From: an uncultured Eubacteriales bacterium | Lineage (GTDB): Bacteria; Bacillota; Clostridia; Oscillospirales; CAG-382 | Direction of reading: 5' to 3' | Length of the DNA stretch: 6,941 bases | Assembly (NCBI GenBank): GCA_934479825.1 | Contig: CAKSOW010000058.1 | Location: 1 to 6,941 of the forward strand | Shown here: piece by piece, positions 1 to 4,848 of the stretch | Layout: the number at the start of each line of letters is the position of its first letter | Position numbering within the stretch: the stretch's first letter is position 1 | Made by a program: the position numbers and the translations under genes | Notes under the pieces: model-generated | The model's input: the letters and a program-made list of their open reading frames with translations, nothing else | Databases searched by the model: none | What the model was told of the DNA's origin: nothing

Positions 1-99
1 GCCACATTTTTTACATCCAAAGTTTCTTTAATTTTTTTGATTTTATGGCTTGACTTTTATTAGCAGGTCTTATAAATATTCAATGAAATGAATAATTAT

Positions 100-127
100 A
101 GTATAACATAAAACATAAAAAAATCAA
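100..127 (-). promoter_or_regulatory. Possible leftward sigma-A-type promoter
   Basis: Read on the minus strand, a TTGATT -35 box (122-127) is separated by 16 bases from a TATACT -10 box (100-105). Transcription would start near position 93 and leave the window to the left. It lies downstream of the terminator of the surface-protein gene, as expected for the promoter of the next gene. The DNA is so AT-rich that chance matches are likely. A 6-bp dyad (77-82 with 89-94) overlaps the predicted start point. Confidence 0.35.
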
Positions 128-164
128 GTGTTATTTTCAAAAAGTTTCCATTAGGAGCGCGCTT

Positions 165-182
165 TTGCCGCAAATACGGCAA
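165..182. repeat. Short perfect inverted repeat (TTGCCG/CGGCAA)
   Basis: Arms TTGCCG (165-170) and CGGCAA (177-182) flank a 6-base spacer and could form a small GC-rich hairpin. No T-run follows it on either strand, so it does not look like an intrinsic terminator. Its role is unknown. Confidence 0.3.
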
Positions 183-220
183 TCCTTTTGAAGAGCCTCC
201 GATCAGTTTTTGGCACGGAC

Positions 221-255
221 AAATAAAAACTCCTCCCGTTTTTCGGGAGGAGTTT
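221..255 (-). terminator. Rho-independent terminator of the SLH surface-protein gene
   Basis: A perfect 12-bp stem (227-238 paired with 244-255, core CTCCTCCCG/CGGGAGGAG) encloses a 5-base loop. On the minus strand the stem runs into UUUUUAUUU. It begins about 40 bases after the stop codon of the surface-protein gene. On the plus strand only three Ts follow the stem, so it should work mainly leftward. Confidence 0.92.
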
Positions 256-295
256 GGTGTGTCGGAAAACAGAGTTTTGCAGCGTCTGATACAGT

Positions 296-3200
296 TTATC
301 CGTTGACTGAAACCGTTAAGGCACACTTGACCACAGCGCCTGTGACAGCAGAAGTCAATTCAACCGTCACGGTCTTGTCTTCGCCGGGTGTGACGAGAAT
401 GTTCTGCGAAGCGGTATCCGGCTTAACGGGTTCACCGCCGTCAAAGGTGAAAGTGGCATTTGCAACCGAAGATTGACCGGTCAGCGTGATGTGGGTCGCT
501 TTTTCGATGGTAAGCGATGCTTTGCCGTCCTTTATGGTGGCTTCATACGTGTCCCCAGTCGAGGAAACAAGCGTTAAACCGGTGATCTCCAAGACTTCTT
601 TCTGGGGCGCGGAGGTTGTTGCACGGTCGGATAGCGTGAAACTGCCGTCAAACGAATCGGTAAAGGTGGCGGTGACATCATATTCTGTACTGCTTGCAAG
701 GTTGTCGATTACGAATTCACGTTTGGCGCCTTCCTTTAAGAGCAGGCCGGTGACGCGCGTTTCTTTTTTGCCGGTCTTGCGGTCGGTATAGGTGAGGTCG
801 AGCGTGCCGTCGCAGCGTGCATTGACGCTTACCGTAATGGTCGTGTCGGTTTTGCCCTCAATGGCAAAGGTGAACGGCGTAATGGTTTTTCCGCTTATGG
901 AGCGCACGGAAGAAACGGCGCCGCTTGCGTCCTGTACGGTAGCGCTTAACGTGTAGGCATGGTTGCTGGCAAGGCCGGTCACGGTGATATGAGCGGCTTT
1001 GTTGGCCGTAACAGAGCTTTCCGCCGAGCTTACCGCCTTGTTGCCGTCATAGGCGGTGACTGTCACAACGCCGTCAGACGCAGAAACCACTTCGGCGATG
1101 AGGTGCGATGCACCGGATTCGGAAACCTTGATGGAGGTGAGTACCGGTTTGCCGTCGTTGGTGGAGAAGTAGACGGTGTTGGCCGGAACTTTGGTCGTGC
1201 CATCGCTGTATTGCAGAGAACCGGAGAGAATGCGGAAATAATAAGTCGTGCTGTTGTCAAGCGGCTTGACAGGCGTTACCGTCATAATGCGGTTTTGAGA
1301 ATCCATTTCCGCCGTGCACTCGATCTTGGCGCTGGACGAGGAAGAACCTTTGCGCAGTTCAAATACGTTGTTGACCAAATACGAGCTGGATACGATACTG
1401 CCGCCGGAGCGGAAAACAGGGCTGTCGAATTCCACGGTGATGGAAGTGGTGGGAACAACGCCGGTCGAACGGTTGGCCGGGGTAATGGTGACGCCGGTGC
1501 TGATCGCTTCGGCTGTTGTAAAGGTCGATGTGTACAAGGCGTTTTCGTTGCCGCCGGAGTCTTCCAGCGACGCTTTGCGCAATACGACAAGATAATCGGT
1601 ATCACCGGCTAATTTAGCATTGGGTTTTACGGTGATAGTCTGCTTGTCGGAGCTGAGCGTGACGGTGAAAGGAACGGCTGTGCCGTCATAACCGTTTTTA
1701 TACAGCTCAACAACGTTGTTGCGGATGTAGCTTGACGAGATTTCCGCACCGCCGATGGCGTACATCTTGCGGTCAAACGTGATCTGGATCGTGGTAGCTA
1801 CGTCAACCTCTTTTTCGCCGTTGTACGGCAGAAAATCGGGTGCGTTGGAATAGGAGGTCTTGAAGAGGGTAGAGCCGGCGGCATTGGCTTTGCCGCTTTC
1901 GTTGTATAAAGAGCTGCGGTTGACCGCGACGTAATAAGACGTGTTGGCTGTGAGCGGCGTTTTGGGTTTCAGCGTAATGCTCTTGTAGTCGGAAGAGATG
2001 AGCGCTTCATAGGGAACAGCTGCACCGGAGGAAGAATTCTTTTTAAAGACAACGGCCTGTGCGGTGACATATTCCGGCGTGATCGGCTGCTTGGTCTTGT
2101 CAAAGAGCGCCTCGGTGAATTTGATGACGATGTCGTCCGAAAGCGAAACATCCTTACTGCCGTTCAAGGGGTCAAAGGCCGGCGTCATGGAGCTTGCCGT
2201 TGTGAAATAGCTGGTAAGCTTTTTGTTTTCCGTACCGTTTTCCGTTGCAATCTTTCCGGCCGGAATGACGATGTAGTAGCGTGTGCCGGGTTCCAGTTCC
2301 GACGGAATCAGACGAACGGTCTTGCGGTCGGAGGCGATGATGGCGGTGAAATCGATCTTTGTGCCGGACGCGGACGATTTGTGAAGTTCGATAGCCTGCT
2401 CAGACAGATAGCTTGTGGTGACGTTTGAACCGGACGGACGGTAGATCTCATCGTTGAACGTGAGCTTGATCTCTTCGTCGGTTGCAACGCCGGTAGCGGC
2501 ATTGGCGGGCGTCACCGTGACGTCTAATTCATCCGAAGTGTTGAAATAGATGTAGGTGCGCGATACTTTGGCTTTGTTAGAATACATAAGTTTGCCGCTG
2601 TTGATGATGAGATAGTAACGGGTATCGGTCTTTAAGGCTTCTTCGGGCGTTACGGTGATGACCTTGCGCGAAGAACTGAGAGAGGCGGAGATAGAAACTT
2701 TCGTGCCGCTTGTCGTATTTTCGCGTAATTCAATAATCTGGCGTGACAGATAGGAGGAGGACGGCGTGTTGCCGTCGATATCCGTTACAGCCGACGCGAA
2801 CGTGATGGTTAAATTGGCCGAAGTCGAAACGCCGGTGGCACGGTCTTTCGGAGAGAACGTGATCTTGGAAGAAGAGGAATCCGAAGAGGAGGACGAAGCG
2901 GTGGTAAAGCTGTAAGAAAGGGACGTGTTTTCGTTACCGTCCGCGTCAGTCAGAACGCCGGATTTCATAATAACGTAGTAACGCGTGCCGGAATCGAGAT
3001 CTTCATCGGGAATCAATGTGATCTGACGGCGTGCAGAGGAGAGGGAAACATCGAAATCAATCTTGGTTCCGGTTGTGGAGGAGCGGCGGAGCTCTACGTT
3101 CTTCATTACGTAGGATGCCGTGAGCGAATCCCCGTCATCGTTGTAAAGGGTGCGGTTAAACGAAAGGATGATGTTTGTGCCGACCGAAACGCCCGTTGCG

Positions 3201-4522
3201 CTCTTGGAGGGCGAAAGGGACGTCGGCGAGAAAGAGCCGTCTTTGTCGTCGGAGGAGGACGAGGAATCCTTGCCGGAGGTCTTGTTGGGCTTGGTTTCGT
3301 AGGAAACGCCGCTTACATTGTTGCGTGCGTTTTCAATTTCGCCGCTGCCCATAAAGGAAACCGCGCCGTTTACGATTAAGTCTTTCACATATACGTCGTT
3401 TGCCAACGTGATCACGCTGCCGGCCGCGTCCGAAGCAACGGACATGGAGGTGATGTTGCCGCTCTGAACGGTGGTTGAGACCTTTTTAGCGATCTCCAAA
3501 GCCGGAAGATCATCAAAGCGTACGATCGAGCTTGCCGAAACAACGACCTTTTCGGGCTTGGCAGTGATTTCCACCGTGCCGGAGATCAGCTTTTCTCCGG
3601 TTAAGTAAACGGTACCGTAATCCGATCCGGAAAGTGTGGCCGGGGATTCGAGACGCACATATTTAGCCGAACTGCTTTGCAGGGAAATGTTCGGCGAACC
3701 GGCGGTCACTTCGATCATGGCAAGCGAGGAATCGTTGACGGACACGCTTGCGCCGCCTTTGCCGGAAAGTTTGACCGAACCGAGAACCCGGCAGCCGTCA
3801 AGCGTCAAAGACCCGTTGCCGAACAGCGGAGAAAAGATGACGTCGCCGGTAAAAATGGTTTCCGAGCATACCGCGCTGGATGTACGGACGGTATAGTCGT
3901 CGGAACGGATATTTTCCGTATTGATGAGCGAATAAATAATCTTGGCCGCTTCACCGCGCGTCAAAAGACCTTTCGGGTTTAAGCGGTTCTGTTCGTCGCC
4001 GTTGATATAGCCTTTGGCGTAAGCAAGCTTGAAAGCGTCCGTGGCCCAATCGGCAACATCGTCGGCGTCCTTGAAAGAGGAGAGCCGTCCGGTTCTTTCG
4101 GAACGCGTGGCAAGTCTTGAAAGAATGACGGCGGCTTCTTCGCGCGTGATCTGGTTTTCCGCGCGGAACGTGTCGTCCTCATATCCGTTGGTGTAACCGG
4201 CGTAGACCGCTTTGCGGACTTCTTTGTAGTACCAGGCGTTGGATTCCACATCGCGGAAAGATATGTCGGCGGTCTTGGAAATGCCGACCGCGGAGTTTAT
4301 CATTTTGGAAAATTCGGCACGCGTGACGGAGTTGTCCGGTTTAAAGGTGCCATCCTCGTAGCCGTTTATGTAGCCCTTTTTCACCCCGTATTCCACATAG
4401 TCTTTCGACCAATGTCCTCCGAGGTCGGAAAGTCCGGCGGCAGAGGCCGAGAGCGCCCCGGCAAAAAGTGCCGCTGTGCACACCGATACGGCAAGACGCA
4501 CGGCGAGTTTCATTTTGTTCAT
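296..4522 (-). CDS. Secreted SLH-domain surface protein with beta-solenoid-like region and six Big_5-type Ig repeats
   Basis: This is a giant cell-surface protein of about 1408 residues. Residues 1-28 form a signal peptide: basic start (MNKMK, then R9), hydrophobic core, and probable cleavage after an ASA motif. Three SLH domains follow (about 31-80, 89-138, 150-201) with the signature tetrads TRAE, TREE and TRGE. SLH triads are known to bind pyruvylated wall polysaccharide, so the protein is probably held non-covalently on the wall; there is no LPXTG sorting motif. Residues 202-415 are rich in short Val/Ser/Gly strands ('GDV', 'LDGCRVLGSV', 'VKDLIVNGAV') and end in 'SGVSYETKPN', a pattern I associate with the beta-helical region of clostridial SLH proteins. 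A Ser/Asp linker (416-430) leads into six SbsA/Big_5-like repeats (431-1123) and a beta-rich tail (1124-1408), whose first two modules resemble fibronectin type III. ATG 4522 is preferred over ATG 4531: AGAAAGGA (4531-4538) lies 8 bases before 4522 but overlaps the 4531 ATG. The substrate, if any, is unknown; a scaffold or adhesin role is inferred. Confidence 0.93.
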   Translation of the reverse strand: MNKMKLAVRLAVSVCTAALFAGALSASAAGLSDLGGHWSKDYVEYGVKKGYINGYEDGTFKPDNSVTRAEFSKMINSAVGISKTADISFRDVESNAWYYKEVRKAVYAGYTNGYEDDTFRAENQITREEAAVILSRLATRSERTGRLSSFKDADDVADWATDAFKLAYAKGYINGDEQNRLNPKGLLTRGEAAKIIYSLINTENIRSDDYTVRTSSAVCSETIFTGDVIFSPLFGNGSLTLDGCRVLGSVKLSGKGGASVSVNDSSLAMIEVTAGSPNISLQSSSAKYVRLESPATLSGSDYGTVYLTGEKLISGTVEITAKPEKVVVSASSIVRFDDLPALEIAKKVSTTVQSGNITSMSVASDAAGSVITLANDVYVKDLIVNGAVSFMGSGEIENARNNVSGVSYETKPNKTSGKDSSSSSDDKDGSFSPTSLSPSKSATGVSVGTNIILSFNRTLYNDDGDSLTASYVMKNVELRRSSTTGTKIDFDVSLSSARRQITLIPDEDLDSGTRYYVIMKSGVLTDADGNENTSLSYSFTTASSSSSDSSSSKITFSPKDRATGVSTSANLTITFASAVTDIDGNTPSSSYLSRQIIELRENTTSGTKVSISASLSSSRKVITVTPEEALKTDTRYYLIINSGKLMYSNKAKVSRTYIYFNTSDELDVTVTPANAATGVATDEEIKLTFNDEIYRPSGSNVTTSYLSEQAIELHKSSASGTKIDFTAIIASDRKTVRLIPSELEPGTRYYIVIPAGKIATENGTENKKLTSYFTTASSMTPAFDPLNGSKDVSLSDDIVIKFTEALFDKTKQPITPEYVTAQAVVFKKNSSSGAAVPYEALISSDYKSITLKPKTPLTANTSYYVAVNRSSLYNESGKANAAGSTLFKTSYSNAPDFLPYNGEKEVDVATTIQITFDRKMYAIGGAEISSSYIRNNVVELYKNGYDGTAVPFTVTLSSDKQTITVKPNAKLAGDTDYLVVLRKASLEDSGGNENALYTSTFTTAEAISTGVTITPANRSTGVVPTTSITVEFDSPVFRSGGSIVSSSYLVNNVFELRKGSSSSSAKIECTAEMDSQNRIMTVTPVKPLDNSTTYYFRILSGSLQYSDGTTKVPANTVYFSTNDGKPVLTSIKVSESGASHLIAEVVSASDGVVTVTAYDGNKAVSSAESSVTANKAAHITVTGLASNHAYTLSATVQDASGAVSSVRSISGKTITPFTFAIEGKTDTTITVSVNARCDGTLDLTYTDRKTGKKETRVTGLLLKEGAKREFVIDNLASSTEYDVTATFTDSFDGSFTLSDRATTSAPQKEVLEITGLTLVSSTGDTYEATIKDGKASLTIEKATHITLTGQSSVANATFTFDGGEPVKPDTASQNILVTPGEDKTVTVELTSAVTGAVVKCALTVSVNG
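1154..3232 (-). repeat. Six tandem Big_5/SbsA-like Ig repeats inside the surface-protein gene
   Basis: The repeats occupy 3232-2894, 2866-2531, 2530-2192, 2191-1850, 1849-1508 and 1507-1154, each 112-118 residues. Each opens with 'P..G...V' and a hydrophobic 'I.(I/L/V).F' strand. Next come a conserved 'SSSYL..N.VELRK' segment, an 'SG(T/A)K(I/V).F.A.(L/I)SSDRK.ITV.P' strand pair, a 'L...T.YY(V/L)' strand and a closing 'FTTA' strand. A nine-residue Ser/Asp spacer separates repeats 1 and 2, while the rest abut directly. The copies are diverged in sequence, which suggests old duplication under selection rather than recent slippage. Big_5-type domains are common as spacers in S-layer and adhesin proteins. 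Confidence 0.85.
3920..4432 (-). other. Triple SLH domain segment of the surface protein
   Basis: Three consecutive SLH modules cover residues 31-201. Modules 1 and 2 carry the standard 'GY.NGYED.TF' turn before the TRAE/TREE tetrad. Module 3 is more diverged: its turn reads 'GYINGDEQNRLNP' and its tetrad is TRGE. The N-terminal placement directly after the signal peptide leaves the long repeat region projecting away from the wall. This orientation is inferred. Confidence 0.93.
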
Positions 4523-4530
4523 AGCGTTCA

Positions 4531-4538
4531 TCCTTTCT
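4531..4538 (-). promoter_or_regulatory. Start-deciding ribosome binding site of the surface-protein gene
   Basis: On the minus strand AGAAAGGA ends 8 bases before the ATG at 4522, which is near-ideal spacing. Its last A is the first base of an upstream in-frame ATG at 4531, so that codon cannot use this site. The most likely product therefore starts MNKMKLAV and is three residues shorter than the longest reading. Confidence 0.8.
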
Positions 4539-4551
4539 GTTTTGTCAGAAA
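4534..4551 (-). promoter_or_regulatory. Leader dyad that could occlude the ribosome binding site
   Basis: On the minus strand TTTCTG and CAGAAA form a perfect 6-bp inverted repeat around a 6-base ACAAAA loop. The downstream arm contains the AGAAA half of the ribosome binding site, so folding of the mRNA could partly hide it. The stem has only two G-C pairs and would be weak. Regulation through it is speculative. Confidence 0.35.
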
Positions 4552-4560
4552 ACCCTACAA

Positions 4561-4578
4561 ATAGTTATTATTAACTAT
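4561..4578 (-). promoter_or_regulatory. Inverted repeat at the transcription start of the surface-protein gene (operator candidate)
   Basis: ATAGTTA (4561-4567) and TAACTAT (4572-4578) are perfect 7-bp arms around a TTAT spacer. The dyad begins immediately downstream of the predicted -10 box and covers the expected start point near 4572, a classic place for a repressor site. It is AT-rich, so chance cannot be excluded. Confidence 0.4.
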
Positions 4579-4607
4579 ATAATACACTATATTTTGATTT
4601 TGCACAA
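4579..4607 (-). promoter_or_regulatory. Predicted sigma-A-type promoter of the surface-protein gene
   Basis: On the minus strand TTGTGC (4602-4607) and TATTAT (4579-4584) are exactly 17 bases apart. The -10 box matches consensus at five of six positions; the -35 box matches only at TTG. Predicted transcription start is near 4572, giving a leader of about 50 bases before the ATG at 4522. Confidence 0.6.
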
Positions 4608-4729
4608 GAGTTTTTTGAAATTTTAATGAGTTTTTAAGCAATTTTTCGGCAAATTTCTGACATTTACACCTGAAAGACGAAAGAAGAATGTTTTTTGTTC
4701 CTAAAAATCTGCTTTTTTGGCAGAAAATC

Positions 4730-4747
4730 CGTTTTTTTAAAAAAACG
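4730..4747. repeat. Perfect 18-bp palindrome CG-T7-A7-CG
   Basis: The sequence CGTTTTTTTAAAAAAACG is a gapless palindrome whose right end lies 10 bases before the -35 box of the enzyme gene. The A-tract is placed where an UP element would contact RNA polymerase alpha subunits. The symmetry could instead mark a protein binding site. A terminator role is unlikely because the stem is almost entirely A-T. Confidence 0.45.
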
Positions 4748-4757
4748 CATAAAAGGC

Positions 4758-4786
4758 TTGCAAAAAGAAATCCGGCTTGTTATAAT
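4758..4786 (+). promoter_or_regulatory. Strong predicted promoter of the ADP-ribosylglycohydrolase-family gene
   Basis: TTGCAA (4758-4763) is followed after exactly 17 bases by a perfect TATAAT (4781-4786), which also has an extended -10 TGT just upstream. Transcription should start near 4793, leaving a leader of roughly 56 bases. This is the best promoter match in the window. Confidence 0.8.
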
Positions 4787-4803
4787 AAACGCGGAAAATC
4801 ATC

Positions 4804-4823
4804 CTGCCGGGTTTTATCGGCAG
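4804..4823 (+). promoter_or_regulatory. GC-rich leader hairpin upstream of the enzyme gene
   Basis: CTGCCG (4804-4809) and CGGCAG (4818-4823) are a perfect 6-bp inverted repeat; a further G-U pair (4810 with 4817) would leave a 6-base loop. It falls about 11-31 bases into the predicted transcript and ends 11 bases before the ribosome binding site. It does not match a riboswitch class I recognise. It might stabilise the mRNA or serve as a protein binding site. Confidence 0.45.
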
Positions 4824-4834
4824 ATTCCAAACAA

Positions 4835-4841
4835 AAAGGAG
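4835..4841 (+). promoter_or_regulatory. Ribosome binding site of the enzyme gene
   Basis: AAAGGAG is followed after 7 bases by the ATG at 4849. The match and spacing are close to ideal and fix this start codon. Confidence 0.9.
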
Positions 4842-4848
4842 AGTATTT

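Larger units (their letters stand above)
1..226. other. AT-rich non-coding stretch left of the surface-protein gene
   Basis: No convincing gene is visible here. The first 130 bases are very AT-rich and look like a promoter and leader region. A possible leftward promoter at 100-127 and a small hairpin at 165-182 are listed separately. Near the left edge a minus-strand ATG at positions 7-5 could open a gene running out of the window, but no clear ribosome binding site precedes it, so it is not called. Confidence 0.6.
4523..4848. other. Divergent intergenic region with two outward promoters
   Basis: This 326-base stretch separates the two genes and contains no supportable coding sequence. It holds a leftward promoter with two dyads for the surface-protein gene and a rightward promoter with a palindrome and a leader hairpin for the enzyme gene. 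The middle part (about 4608-4729) is AT-rich and shows nothing definite apart from short T- and A-runs and a weak 5-bp dyad (TCTGC 4708-4712 with GCAGA 4720-4724). Confidence 0.8.

Noticed and set aside
96..326. A 76-codon minus-strand open frame over the terminator
   Set aside because: It overlaps the 3' end of the surface-protein gene and reads through the intrinsic terminator. It resembles no known protein and has no plausible start signal.
959..1612. A 217-codon plus-strand open frame antisense to the surface-protein gene
   Set aside because: It lies wholly inside the repeat region of a far better supported gene. Its translation is Arg/Gly-rich with no recognisable motif, and no proper ribosome binding site precedes it.
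1154..3232. The tandem repeats as a CRISPR array or DNA satellite
   Set aside because: The period is about 340 bases, the frame is open throughout, and similarity is at the protein level with diverged DNA. They are protein-domain repeats.
4478..4480. Cysteine in the signal peptide as a lipoprotein lipobox
   Set aside because: It sits in the middle of the hydrophobic core, preceded by V-S-V, which lacks the small residue needed just before the lipobox Cys. A normal AxA cleavage site follows further on.
4529..4531. ATG at 4531 as the start of the surface protein
   Set aside because: The Shine-Dalgarno sequence overlaps this codon, so there is no spacing. The ATG at 4522 has 8 bases of spacing and still precedes a complete signal peptide.
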